Position numbers and translations under genes: made by a program
DNA from: Sulfurirhabdus sp043759595
GTDB taxonomy: Bacteria; Pseudomonadota; Gammaproteobacteria; Burkholderiales; SMCO01
Reading direction: 5' to 3'
NCBI GenBank assembly: GCA_043759595.1
Contig: JAYVLG010000158.1
Coordinates: 1-64,000, forward strand
Length of the DNA stretch: 64,000 nt
The notes under the pieces: generated by a model
Seen by the model: the letters and a program-made list of their open reading frames with translations, nothing else
Told to the model about the DNA's origin: nothing
The model's database searches: none
In this document: positions 35,720-43,968 of the stretch, in pieces
Layout: each line of letters starts with the position of its first letter
How positions within the stretch are numbered: position 1 is the first letter of the stretch

Positions 35720-35745
35720 GGCGCAATACCGATTGCGCCCTACAC
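35717..35745. repeat. REP-like palindrome
   Basis: The core GGCGCAAT-ACCG-ATTGCGCC (35720-35739) is a perfect 8-bp stem with a 4-base loop, flanked by CATTC on one side and CTACA on the other. From memory this matches the plan of a common proteobacterial intergenic palindrome (CATTCGGCGCAAT...ATTGCGCCCTAC). It sits exactly at the end of the broken reading frame next to it. Confidence 0.5.
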
Positions 35746-35912
35746 TCGCTTATCAAAAGCCGCATGCTCGGCATCGTAAGCAAGTTGGGCAAGATATATG
35801 TAATGGGCGCGTAGGCGCCGACTGCATCGACGGGAAGTGCTTTGGCGGCATCACGTAGACGGGTAATTTCCGCGAGTTGCGTCGAGGTGAATTGAACGGA
35901 AGCAATGGGCAT
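35740..35912 (-). pseudogene. Remnant of a gene, 5' end only, broken by an AT-repeat frameshift
   Basis: The frame starts with ATG at 35912, behind a GGAG ribosome-binding site, and encodes MPIASVQFTSTQLAEITRLR and on to VGAYAPI. As sequenced it then runs on in an unlikely frame to 35664. Removing one AT from the ATATAT at about 35791-35796 restores YLAQLAYDAEHAAFDKRV and a stop at 35740, in a more protein-like composition. The N-terminus resembles that of large RTX-type proteins known from this group; this is memory, not a search. It follows the lipoprotein gene by 12 bases. Confidence 0.5.
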
Positions 35913-35924
35913 GACGATCTCCAA

Positions 35925-36731
35925 TTATTTGACGATTTGGACGGTGTTTAGGACGAACTTGTAAATATCTTTCCAGCGAGAAAGGTGATACGGGGGAAAC
36001 ATATAACCAACCCCAACATCTTTTGTTAATTTAAATCCCGTGCTACACAAAGCATTAGCGCTTAATAAATCAGAAGGAACTGGGTCACAGGTGAACACGA
36101 TGAGCTCGCCGTTAGGTTCTCTAATCTTGTCGTCAATGGGGGTGTACACGAAGTCGCGATCTGGAAGAGCTTTGCCCGTGTAGCGCTTCAGTCCTAATTC
36201 TGGAAACTCAACCGGAGGGCCAAGCGGCACATTGTTATTCCGGCTGTAAAAATACCGCTCCAGCAACTGTGCTTCATTAAAAACCTCTCCGAACTGCGTG
36301 CGGTCATCCTTAACTTGAGGTGCAAATCCAATATCGACAAAAACACGCGAATACACCGATGGCTTTATTCCTTTCTTACGATTGTCTTCGAGCATCTTTT
36401 CTTCTTCATCGTGCATAGGGAAATCCGGGACGCGCGTCCTCAATGAAAGCGAGGCGTTTTGCCCTTTTGCTGGATTGGCCTCGTTAAGCAGGCTTATGTA
36501 CCCCGTCGGCACCCTCACCACCGTCTCGCCAAACCTCATCGTTTGGAAAGGCGCAGTGTGATCCCGATTCGGCCACGGGTCAGACGCCGTCGGGCGCTGC
36601 GGGGTTGGATCAACCGGCGCTGCCGGAGCCGCCTCGACCTCTCCATTCGCCGCCACGTTATCGTGTTGCTTGTCTGCTCCGCAGCCTGCGGCCAGTATTG
36701 TGAACATCAAGACCAATATCATTCGTTTCAT
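35925..36731 (-). CDS. Lipoprotein of unknown function next to RTX remnant
   Basis: A 268-residue protein that I do not recognise. The signal peptide ends in lipobox LAAG with Cys17. A Pro/Ala-rich linker (about 25-50) is followed by a soluble domain with PFQTMRFGETVVRVPTGYISLL near residues 60-80 and DDRTQFGEVFNEAQLLERYF in the middle. It has two Cys residues late in the chain (FTCDPVP and ALCSTGFKL). A perfect AGGAGG ribosome-binding site lies inside the upstream RTX frame, whose stop overlaps this ATG. The position beside an RTX protein suggests a partner or protective role; this is inference. Confidence 0.7.
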   Translation of the reverse strand: MKRMILVLMFTILAAGCGADKQHDNVAANGEVEAAPAAPVDPTPQRPTASDPWPNRDHTAPFQTMRFGETVVRVPTGYISLLNEANPAKGQNASLSLRTRVPDFPMHDEEEKMLEDNRKKGIKPSVYSRVFVDIGFAPQVKDDRTQFGEVFNEAQLLERYFYSRNNNVPLGPPVEFPELGLKRYTGKALPDRDFVYTPIDDKIREPNGELIVFTCDPVPSDLLSANALCSTGFKLTKDVGVGYMFPPYHLSRWKDIYKFVLNTVQIVK

Positions 36732-37117
36732 GCAGCCAGCCTCCTTTCACAATCATTCACCGCCCCGCCTTCGAGATAGTCGTCTCCGCCATCACCAATG
36801 AGGGTATCTTCGCCACTTTCCTCATCCAAATAATCGTTGCCCAGTTGCCCGAACAGCCAGTCATCACCCGCGCCGCCGTATAGCATATCGTTGCCACCAA
36901 CTGCAACGACGCTCGTACCAACTTGACTGAAGATACATTTATAAGATGTATTATTCGCATCTTGTGTAACTTCACGCGTAATACTCCAACCAAGGTAGCC
37001 CCAGTCGAGTTTTTCATCACCCATCAGATTAAGGTTAGATTGCCAAATCCATCCTCCCAACTTACTCCCCATCATTTTTCTCATTTGCATTATTTCCCTA
37101 CCATTCAACCCATGCAT
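36728..37117 (-). CDS. RTX (hemolysin-type Ca-binding) repeat protein, probable 3' remnant
   Basis: A 129-residue frame. The C-terminal part holds about five glycine/aspartate nonapeptides (GGNDMLYGG, AGDDWLFGQ, LGNDYLDEE, SGEDTLIGD, GGDDYLEGG) that form calcium-binding beta-rolls in secreted RTX proteins. The N-terminal 70 residues show no recognisable domain and several closely spaced Met codons. RTX proteins are usually many hundreds of residues long, so this is probably the tail of a larger gene, although a small independent gene cannot be excluded. The stop overlaps the lipoprotein start as ATGA. Confidence 0.6.
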   Translation of the reverse strand: MHGLNGREIMQMRKMMGSKLGGWIWQSNLNLMGDEKLDWGYLGWSITREVTQDANNTSYKCIFSQVGTSVVAVGGNDMLYGGAGDDWLFGQLGNDYLDEESGEDTLIGDGGDDYLEGGAVNDCERRLAA

Positions 37118-37153
37118 ATTCCACGTAAGACGAATTTAGCCTCCCACATAACA

Positions 37154-37844
37154 TCACATCCCAACCGGTTGCTTCACACTTTGCACCTCCGGCCTCAATA
37201 ACCCACTAATCACCGCCTGATATTGCCTGAGGGATTGCTGCACTTCGTACTGTTCCACAATGGTTTGCCGTGCTGCCTGCCTGATGGACTGCATACGGTC
37301 TGGATGCGTGAGTACTTTATCTACCGCATCCGCTATCTGTTGCGGCGAGAAGAAATCCACCAACAGCCCGTTTTTGCCGTGTTGCAGCACCTCACGCACC
37401 GGGGCGGTATCTGATCCGATCACCAGGCACCCTGCAGCCATGGCTTCGAGCATGGACCAGGAGAGGACGAAGGGGACGGTGAGATAGATGTGGGCAGTGG
37501 ATACCTGCAGCAGTGCCAGATAGTTGGCATAGGAAATCTTGCCCAGGAAGTGCACGCGGTTCGGGTCGATGCTGATTTCTTGCAGCAGCTTTTCCCGGTA
37601 GGTTTGGTTGTTGGGTAGTTTTTGGCCGTAGCTGACCTCATCTCCGCCCACGATGACGATCTGGCTGTTGGGGTGGCGCCGGCAGATTTCGGGTACGGCG
37701 CGCATGAACTGATGGAACCCGCGGTAGGGTTCCAGATTGCGTGAGACGTAGGTGATGACTTGGTCTTGCTGGGTTAATACTTTGCCGTTGGGCAGGGTTC
37801 CGAAACAGCTCAGGGAAATTCCGGTGGAAGAACAATATATTCAT
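37154..37844 (-). pseudogene. Glycosyltransferase family 4 gene with internal deletion
   Basis: The C-terminal GT4 domain is clear: VITYVSRNLEPYRGFHQFMRA, VIVGGDEVSYG, then HIYLTVPFVLSWSMLEAMA and SDTAPVREVLQHGKNGLLVDF. The matching N-terminus MNILFFHRNFPELFR starts at 37844, but only about 13 codons later the C-terminal domain continues in a different frame (junction near 37800-37808). Intact relatives have roughly 200 more residues between these points. The gene therefore has an out-of-frame deletion and no usable start for the remaining domain. Its GC content is visibly higher than that of the surrounding core genes. Confidence 0.75.
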
Positions 37845-37886
37845 TGTAATTACATTCCAATTAGCCGAGATATCGCATCCGAACAC

Positions 37887-37921
37887 AAAAAAATGGGCGG
37901 TTAATACACCGCCCATTTTTT
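37887..37921 (-). terminator. Terminator of purA
   Basis: The 13-bp stem AAAAATGGGCGGT/ACCGCCCATTTTT with a 6-base loop lies 16 bases after the purA stop. It is flanked by A/T runs on both sides, so it may also act on the opposite strand. Confidence 0.85.
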
Positions 37922-37936
37922 ATGGCCTTATCCAGC

Positions 37937-39229
37937 CTACTCGAATGGATGCCTTAGAACAATGGTTTCCTCGCGATCAGGTCCGGTTGAAATCATATCC
38001 AGCGGCACTTCACAGATTTCTTCCATTCTTCTCAGGTAGTTCTGCGCCGCCTTTGGCAGCAGATCAAAACTCTTTACGCCCACCGTACTTTCTTTCCAGC
38101 CCGGCATTTCTTCGTAAATTGGCTCGCATTCTGCCAATGTTTCCGCGCCCACTGGCAATATGTCGCTTGTGGTATTGCCAATTTTGTAGCCTACGCACAT
38201 CCGCAGGGTTTCCATGCCATCCAGCACATCAAGCTTGGTTACACACAAACCAGAAACACCGTTGATCTGTATTGAACGCTTCAGCGCTGCGGCATCAAAC
38301 CAGCCACAACGACGGGCACGGCCAGTGGTAGAACCGAACTCGTGACCACGTTCAGCAAGGAATTTACCCACATCATCAAACAATTCAGTGGGGAATGGGC
38401 CGGAACCTACCCGGGTGGTATAGGCTTTAGTGATACCCAATACGTAGTGCAGCGTATGCGGACCAACACCACTACCGGTAGCGGCACCACCAGCAGTACA
38501 GTTAGAAGACGTTACAAAAGGATAGGTGCCATGATCAATGTCCAGCAATGTGCCTTGCGCACCTTCAAACAGCAAATTCTTTCCAGCTTTGTTTGCTTCG
38601 TATAGCATGCGCGGTACATCCCCGACCATGGGCTTTATACGCTCTGCTAACGCCAGGGCTTCGTCCAGGGTCTTCTGAAAATCCACCGTTGCTGCATGAA
38701 AATAATTTTTCAACACAAAGTTATGGTAATCCAGCACTTCACCCAGTTTGGCAGCAAAACGCTCGCGCAGGAACAAATCCTGCATGCGAATAGCGCGGCG
38801 CGCTGCTTTATCTTCATAGGTAGGACCGATACCTCGGCCAGTTGTGCCGATTTTGCCTGCACCTTTGGCGATTTCCCTCGCTTGGTCAATGGCAATATGG
38901 TGCGCCAGAATCAATGGGCAAGCTTCGGAAATAATCAAACGATTGCTGACGTTGACACCGGCTTTTTCAAGCATGTCGACTTCTTCCAGCAATGCATGAG
39001 GCGAAACAACCACTCCATTACCAATATAACAGGCAACCTCTTCACGCAAAATGCCGGAAGGGATGAGATGCAAGACTGTTTTTTTGCCGCCAATTACAAG
39101 GGTATGACCAGCATTATGTCCACCCTGGAATCGAACCACGCCTTGCGCGTGATCTGTCAACCAGTCAACAATTTTGCCCTTACCCTCATCTCCCCACTGT
39201 GTGCCGATTACGACTACGTTTTTTGTCAT
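37937..39229 (-). CDS. purA: Adenylosuccinate synthetase
   Basis: A 430-residue enzyme joining IMP and aspartate with GTP in AMP synthesis. The GTP-binding loop GTQWGDEGKGK lies near residues 9-19, with GGHNAGHT behind it. TTGRGIGPTYEDKAAR and STTGRARRCGWFD are further signatures. The ATG at 39229 gives the family start MTKNVVVIG; an upstream TTG is less likely. It follows hisZ by 22 bases, an arrangement common in betaproteobacteria. Confidence 0.97.
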   Translation of the reverse strand: MTKNVVVIGTQWGDEGKGKIVDWLTDHAQGVVRFQGGHNAGHTLVIGGKKTVLHLIPSGILREEVACYIGNGVVVSPHALLEEVDMLEKAGVNVSNRLIISEACPLILAHHIAIDQAREIAKGAGKIGTTGRGIGPTYEDKAARRAIRMQDLFLRERFAAKLGEVLDYHNFVLKNYFHAATVDFQKTLDEALALAERIKPMVGDVPRMLYEANKAGKNLLFEGAQGTLLDIDHGTYPFVTSSNCTAGGAATGSGVGPHTLHYVLGITKAYTTRVGSGPFPTELFDDVGKFLAERGHEFGSTTGRARRCGWFDAAALKRSIQINGVSGLCVTKLDVLDGMETLRMCVGYKIGNTTSDILPVGAETLAECEPIYEEMPGWKESTVGVKSFDLLPKAAQNYLRRMEEICEVPLDMISTGPDREETIVLRHPFE

Positions 39230-39251
39230 GTGTATCAACCCCAATTAGCCA

Positions 39252-40403
39252 TCAAATCTTCTCTACAACCCAACTGTTATTTACCCATTTCAATGCGCGA
39301 TCGCAATTCAATTCAGATTGACTTGCCTCATGGCCAGGCAAATCCACCACGACGATTTCTCCCTTCGAGCGGAGCGCATCAATCGTGCCTTGCAATACTT
39401 CATCTTGTAAATATGGTGCGAGAATACCCGCAGGAACCGGAGGCGGCGGCATCAATGTAAGAATTTGACGCAGGTCCATACTAAAGCCAGTTGCAGGACG
39501 TGCACGACCGAATGATTTCCCAACTTCGTCATAGCGGCCACCCAGCGCTATCGCATTTGCCCAACCCTTGCTGTAAGCAGCAAAAACCACACCACTATGG
39601 TAATGATAACCCCGCAATTCTGCCAGATCAAAACATGGGTCAACTACGCCCTGCAATTGCTGAGCAATGACATTTAAATCAGCTATAGCCTGAGCAATTT
39701 CAGGATAAGCAGGCAAACATTTGCTTGCCTTCGCCAGTACTTCCAGCCCGCCATAAAGCTCTGGCAAGAGTAAGAGTGCCTTTTGAGTTTCCGTATCCAG
39801 CGATGTAGACAGCTCGCGTATAGTAGGTATATCTTTTGATTGAAGCGCTTTAAACAACGCTGATTCCAATTCTTCAGAAACACCACCGCGAACTACCAGA
39901 CTGCGGAAAATGGCAACATGTCCCAAATCAAGATGGATGTCTTTCACACCTGCCAGACTGAGTGACTGAAGCATCAATCTCTGAATTTCGATATCGCTTT
40001 CCAGCCCTGTATGGCCATATAACTCAGCGCCAATCTGTAATGGCTCCCGGGTACCCGTATAACTCGAAGGCACAGTGTGCAAGACACTGCCGGCATAGCA
40101 TAAACGGGTTACCCCTTCGCGATTGAGCAAGTGCGCATCAATACGTGCAACCTGCGGCGTAATGTCCGCTCGCAGGCCCATCAGCCTTCCGGATAGCTGG
40201 TCAACCACTTGAAAGGTTTGCAGTTCCATATCATGGCCGGTTCCAGTCATCAATGACTGCATATATTCCAGCATGGGTGGCATGACCAGTTGATACCCAT
40301 GTACATGGTAAAGATCAAGCAGACGACGACGCAATTGCTCAATACGCAATGCATCAGCAGGAAGAATATCTTCTATATATTCAGGAAGTAACCAGTTACG
40401 CAT
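39252..40403 (-). CDS. hisZ: ATP phosphoribosyltransferase regulatory subunit HisZ
   Basis: A 383-residue HisRS-like protein lacking tRNA ligase function. It forms the octamer with short HisG that starts histidine synthesis. It begins WLLPEYIEDILPADA, typical of HisZ. It has the class II synthetase motif 2 region (GLRADITPQVARI) but is shorter than HisS, with no anticodon-binding domain. The true HisS is encoded separately at 47779-49059. It is next to purA. Confidence 0.93.
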   Translation of the reverse strand: MRNWLLPEYIEDILPADALRIEQLRRRLLDLYHVHGYQLVMPPMLEYMQSLMTGTGHDMELQTFQVVDQLSGRLMGLRADITPQVARIDAHLLNREGVTRLCYAGSVLHTVPSSYTGTREPLQIGAELYGHTGLESDIEIQRLMLQSLSLAGVKDIHLDLGHVAIFRSLVVRGGVSEELESALFKALQSKDIPTIRELSTSLDTETQKALLLLPELYGGLEVLAKASKCLPAYPEIAQAIADLNVIAQQLQGVVDPCFDLAELRGYHYHSGVVFAAYSKGWANAIALGGRYDEVGKSFGRARPATGFSMDLRQILTLMPPPPVPAGILAPYLQDEVLQGTIDALRSKGEIVVVDLPGHEASQSELNCDRALKWVNNSWVVEKI

Positions 40404-40422
40404 GTTATTAATTCAACCACTA

Positions 40423-40520
40423 AGACGCACAGAACGCCAAGAAACCCAAGACTTGCCTGTCATTTCCCTCAAAAATTCAGGAGTATGAACAAAGGTAATT
40501 ACTTGGCGCACTTGGCGTCT
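40423..40520. repeat. Degenerate inverted-repeat element between hisZ and yjeT
   Basis: Two 19-base arms (40423-40441 and 40502-40520) match as inverted repeats at 15 of 19 positions: AGACGCACAGAACGCCAAG and, inverted, AGACGCCAAGTGCGCCAAG. About 60 bases lie between them. The arms contain the CGCCAAG unit typical of short palindromic intergenic elements in this group. It may be an old MITE-like or REP-like insertion. Confidence 0.45.
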
Positions 40521-40530
40521 GGCAGTACTA

Positions 40531-40722
40531 CTAATTATTAAATAAAAAAAGTATTAAAAGTCCAGCAAACATGGAAACAAAGCCTAAAAAGCGTAGCTGT
40601 CCATCAGACATTTCAGTCATTTTACGAAAACTTTCACGCCATAAACTTGGCACAAGGGAAGGTAAAATGCCCTCCAGTACCAGCAATAGTGCAAACGCTG
40701 TCAGCAAATCGCTGGAGGACAC
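40531..40722 (-). CDS. Small inner-membrane protein, DUF2065/YjeT family
   Basis: A 63-residue protein with two membrane helices (LLTAFALLLVLEGILPSLVP and LRFLGFVSMFAGLLILFLF) joined by a conserved loop containing WRESFRKMTEMSDGQLR. The start is GTG. It lies 3 bases after hflC, the usual place for YjeT downstream of hflKC. The function is unknown, and membership of the FtsH-HflKC neighbourhood is the only hint. Confidence 0.85.
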   Translation of the reverse strand: MSSSDLLTAFALLLVLEGILPSLVPSLWRESFRKMTEMSDGQLRFLGFVSMFAGLLILFLFNN

Positions 40723-40725
40723 GAA

Positions 40726-41604
40726 TTATTTACCTGCTTTACCAGGATTTTTCAAATATTTGAAAAATTCAGAGCTTGGTTCCAGCACCATCACGTCACT
40801 TTTGTTTTTAAAGCTTTGGCGATAGGCTTCCATGCTACGGTAAAATGCATAAAACTCAGGGCTTTGGCTGTAAGCAGCCGCATAAATTCCCGAGGCTTTG
40901 GCATCCCCTTCACCTTTGATACGCTGTGCATCACGGTAAGCTTCAGCAATAATCACTTCACGTTGCTTATCTGCATCGGCCCGGATTTTTTCAGCTTCAG
41001 CTGAACCGGTGGAACGCAATTCGTTGGCTACTCGCTTACGCTCAGCTTCCATACGACGATATACTGAATCACTGACTTCCTGAGGCAAATCTACCCGCTT
41101 AAGACGCACATCAATCACTTGAACACCAATTTTACTTGCATCCTCATTGGCTTTTGTGCGCAATATTTCCATTATCTTGTCACGTCCACCCGAGACTACA
41201 TCGTGTACCGTACGTTTACCAAATTCTGCACGCAGTCCGTCATTCACGGTTTGCATCAATCGGGTTTGCGCCCGAATCTCATCTCCACCCACACTGACAA
41301 AGTATTGCTTCACATCAACAATACGCCACTTGACGAACGAATCAACCAAAACATTCTTCTTTTCAGAAGTGATGAAACGCTCTGGCTCACCAGGATCAAT
41401 TGTTAAAATGCGAGTATCAAAATAACGTACATTCTGAATAAGCGGTATTTTAAAATACAAGCCAGGCTGCTTCTTGACGGCAACCACTTCACCCAATTGA
41501 AATATGATTGCATTTTGCCGTTGATCTACGGTAAACATTGCCAGGCTCAATACAACCAGAGCCAGGATTACCCCGATCAAAACAGTACCTAAATTTTTCA
41601 TCAT
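40726..41604 (-). CDS. hflC: HflC, regulator of FtsH protease
   Basis: A 292-residue SPFH/prohibitin-domain protein with one N-terminal membrane helix (residues 6-24, GTVLIGVILALVVLSLAMF). It has the band-7 core (QRQNAIIFQLGEVVAVKKQPGL) and a coiled-coil region rich in Glu/Ala (about 190-240). With HflK it forms the large periplasmic cage around FtsH. The start overlaps the hflK stop by 4 bases. Confidence 0.95.
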   Translation of the reverse strand: MMKNLGTVLIGVILALVVLSLAMFTVDQRQNAIIFQLGEVVAVKKQPGLYFKIPLIQNVRYFDTRILTIDPGEPERFITSEKKNVLVDSFVKWRIVDVKQYFVSVGGDEIRAQTRLMQTVNDGLRAEFGKRTVHDVVSGGRDKIMEILRTKANEDASKIGVQVIDVRLKRVDLPQEVSDSVYRRMEAERKRVANELRSTGSAEAEKIRADADKQREVIIAEAYRDAQRIKGEGDAKASGIYAAAYSQSPEFYAFYRSMEAYRQSFKNKSDVMVLEPSSEFFKYLKNPGKAGK

Positions 41605-42800
41605 GGACGTTGCTCCCGATCACGGCTTCGGAAAGCATCTCTGGAACGCCAGGTGCTGTCATTAGCAGGAGTTGTTGTCGCAGGCTCGGGACTGGCAATT
41701 TTAGCTGGTGCACTTTCCTGAACTGCCGGGGAGCCTGAAGACTGAATCAACTTATCCAATGGCAAATACAATAAATTGGATCCACCTGATTTCTGATCAA
41801 CTAGCACTTTGCTTGTATTGGTTAACATCTGTTCTACAGTATCCAAATAAATACGGTCGCGGGTAACGCCGGGGGCTTTGTTATATTCAAACAGAACCTG
41901 TTTGAAACGACTTGCCTCACCTTCTGCATTCGCTTCAACACGCTGTTTATAACCTTCTGCTTCCTGAGCCAAACGGGATGCTGCTCCACGCGCCCTTGGT
42001 ATCACGTCGTTCGCATAAGCCTGGCCTTCACTTTTCAACCGCTCACGATCCTGTCCCGCTTTGACTGCATCATCAAATGAAGCCTGTACCTGTTCAGGTG
42101 GCTGCGCATTCTGCATGGTTACTTTACTGATGCTGATGCCAGTTTTATATCTATCCAGAATATCCTGAACCAACTTGGCAGCTTTAGCGGCAACTTCTGC
42201 ACGGCCTTCGTAAAGCACGAAATCCATTTTATTCTTACCGACAATTTCACGAACAGCTGTTTCTGCTGCCTGTAATACCGCATCATCTGGGGATCGATTA
42301 AAAAACAGGTATTCTTCAGGGTTTTTAAGTATGTACTGCACAGCAAACTGAATATCTATGATGTTTTCATCATCCGTCAGCATTAGCGATTCTTTTGGTA
42401 CCTTGTTTTTAACAGTGCTGCGGTAACCTACTTCAACAGTACGCACTTGTTCCACATTGACAATTTCTCTGCTCTCAATAGGATAGGGCAAATGCCAGCG
42501 TGGACCAGACTGCGTTGTTTCCAGAAACTTGCCAAACCGAAGAACGACACCTCGTTCACCTGCATTAACAATATAAAAACCACTGGCAATCCATACGAGC
42601 AACAGTAGTGCGATGATAAAGCCAGCACCGCCAACAGTGTTAAATTCAGGAGTACCTTTCCCTATTCCACCGCCGCCACTGCCATTACCTTTTCCGCCAA
42701 GAAGCGAATTCAGCTTCTGATTGAATTTGCGCCACAATTCATCCAGGTCAGGTGGCCCGTCGTTACCTTTTTTACCCCATTGGGGTTCATTCGATGACAT
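41601..42800 (-). CDS. hflK: HflK, regulator of FtsH protease
   Basis: A 399-residue SPFH protein. A Gly-rich cytoplasmic N-terminus with NEPQWGKKGNDGPPDLDELW is followed by a membrane helix at about 58-78 (AGFIIALLLLVWIASGFYIV). The band-7 domain (ERGVVLRFGKFLETTQSGPRW) and a long coiled coil come next, then a Pro/Ser/Arg-rich tail. It is the partner of HflC in the FtsH-HflKC complex and follows hflX. Confidence 0.96.
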   Translation of the reverse strand: MSSNEPQWGKKGNDGPPDLDELWRKFNQKLNSLLGGKGNGSGGGGIGKGTPEFNTVGGAGFIIALLLLVWIASGFYIVNAGERGVVLRFGKFLETTQSGPRWHLPYPIESREIVNVEQVRTVEVGYRSTVKNKVPKESLMLTDDENIIDIQFAVQYILKNPEEYLFFNRSPDDAVLQAAETAVREIVGKNKMDFVLYEGRAEVAAKAAKLVQDILDRYKTGISISKVTMQNAQPPEQVQASFDDAVKAGQDRERLKSEGQAYANDVIPRARGAASRLAQEAEGYKQRVEANAEGEASRFKQVLFEYNKAPGVTRDRIYLDTVEQMLTNTSKVLVDQKSGGSNLLYLPLDKLIQSSGSPAVQESAPAKIASPEPATTTPANDSTWRSRDAFRSRDREQRP

Positions 42801-42825
42801 TTTTTTCCATTATATTATTCATGAT

Positions 42826-43968
42826 TCATTTATTAACAACCAAAGGCTCATGCTGCTCCAAACTTTCTTTATCAGCATGAAGTCTTGAACTGTATTCAGA
42901 GAGCGCCTGCCGAAGATACTCAACACCATCTCCATTTATTGCACTTAATCTGACTCGGATAATTCTATCATATTCATCTCGTTCCAAACCGGGACTCAGA
43001 CCCTTAACGTCAATTTTATTCATCACCAGTATTTGCGGAATAGCGTCTGCATTGATCTCATGCAGGACTTTATTCACTTCGTCAATTTGATCATCACGGT
43101 TAGGGCTGCTGCAATCAACTATATGCAGGAGCAAATCCGCCTGAACAGTCTCCTCCAGCGTTGCGCGAAACGCATCAACCAGCGTATGAGGTAAGTTCTT
43201 GATAAAACCAACGGTATCTGACAAAACAATTTGCCCTGTACCTTCGATAAATATCTTTCTGGTTGTTGTATCCAATGTTGCAAAGAGCTGATTTGCCGCA
43301 TAGGCATTAGCGTGAGTCAACCGGTTGAACAATGTTGATTTACCTGCGTTAGTATAGCCCACCAACGATATGGACATTACGTTGGCGCGACTCCTTGCCC
43401 GACGTTGAATATCACGCTGCTGCTTGAGTTTTCCCAGCTTTTCCTTAAGAACCTTTACCCTTTTTCCCAGTAAACGACGGTCCGTTTCTAACTGTGTCTC
43501 ACCTGGCCCACGCAGGCCAATACCACCCTTTTGACGCTCCAGATGTGTCCAACCGCGTACTAACCGCGTAGACAGATGCTCCAACTGCGCCAACTCGACT
43601 TGCAGCTTCCCTTCATGACTGCGCGCACGTTGGGCAAAAATATCCAGAATTAAACTGGTTCTATCTATGACCCGGCAACTCAGTTTGCGTTCAAGATTGC
43701 GTTCCTGACCTGGGGAAAGTTCATGATTAAATATCACAAGAGGCGCTTCAGACTGGCTTACTGCCATGGCGATTTCTTCTACTTTGCCACTGCCAGCAAA
43801 CAAAGCAGGATCTGGCCGCGCCCGCTTTCCTTCCACTATGGAGAGCACTTTGAAATGTGCACTTTCTGCAAGCTGCTTTAATTCTTCCAGGCTCTCTTCA
43901 TAATCCGGCCTGCCAAAATCCAGACTGACCAGAACTGCGGTTTCACCGCTTTCTGGACGCTCAAACAT
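42826..43968 (-). CDS. hflX: GTPase HflX
   Basis: A 380-residue ribosome-splitting GTPase. The N-terminal HflX domain includes VEGKRARPDPALFAGSGKVEE. The Gly-rich linker GGIGLRGPGETQLETDRR precedes the G domain, with G1 GYTNAGKST, G3 DTVGF and G4 MNKID. The ATG at 43968 overlaps the hfq stop by one base (TGATG). The order hfq-hflX-hflK-hflC is the conserved proteobacterial one. Confidence 0.96.
   Translation of the reverse strand: MFERPESGETAVLVSLDFGRPDYEESLEELKQLAESAHFKVLSIVEGKRARPDPALFAGSGKVEEIAMAVSQSEAPLVIFNHELSPGQERNLERKLSCRVIDRTSLILDIFAQRARSHEGKLQVELAQLEHLSTRLVRGWTHLERQKGGIGLRGPGETQLETDRRLLGKRVKVLKEKLGKLKQQRDIQRRARSRANVMSISLVGYTNAGKSTLFNRLTHANAYAANQLFATLDTTTRKIFIEGTGQIVLSDTVGFIKNLPHTLVDAFRATLEETVQADLLLHIVDCSSPNRDDQIDEVNKVLHEINADAIPQILVMNKIDVKGLSPGLERDEYDRIIRVRLSAINGDGVEYLRQALSEYSSRLHADKESLEQHEPLVVNK

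Noticed and set aside
37638..37916. A 92-residue frame at the start of the glycosyltransferase region
   Set aside because: Only its MNILFFHRNF segment is real. The rest is the wrong frame of the GT domain, so it was merged in the pseudogene.
35259..37930. tRNA-Leu as the attachment site of an integrated island
   Set aside because: I looked for a second copy of the tRNA 3' end near the far side of the patch and found none, and there is no integrase gene.
38696..39460. A 254-residue plus-strand frame opposite purA and hisZ
   Set aside because: It spans two conserved genes on the other strand; the composition is a shadow of those genes.
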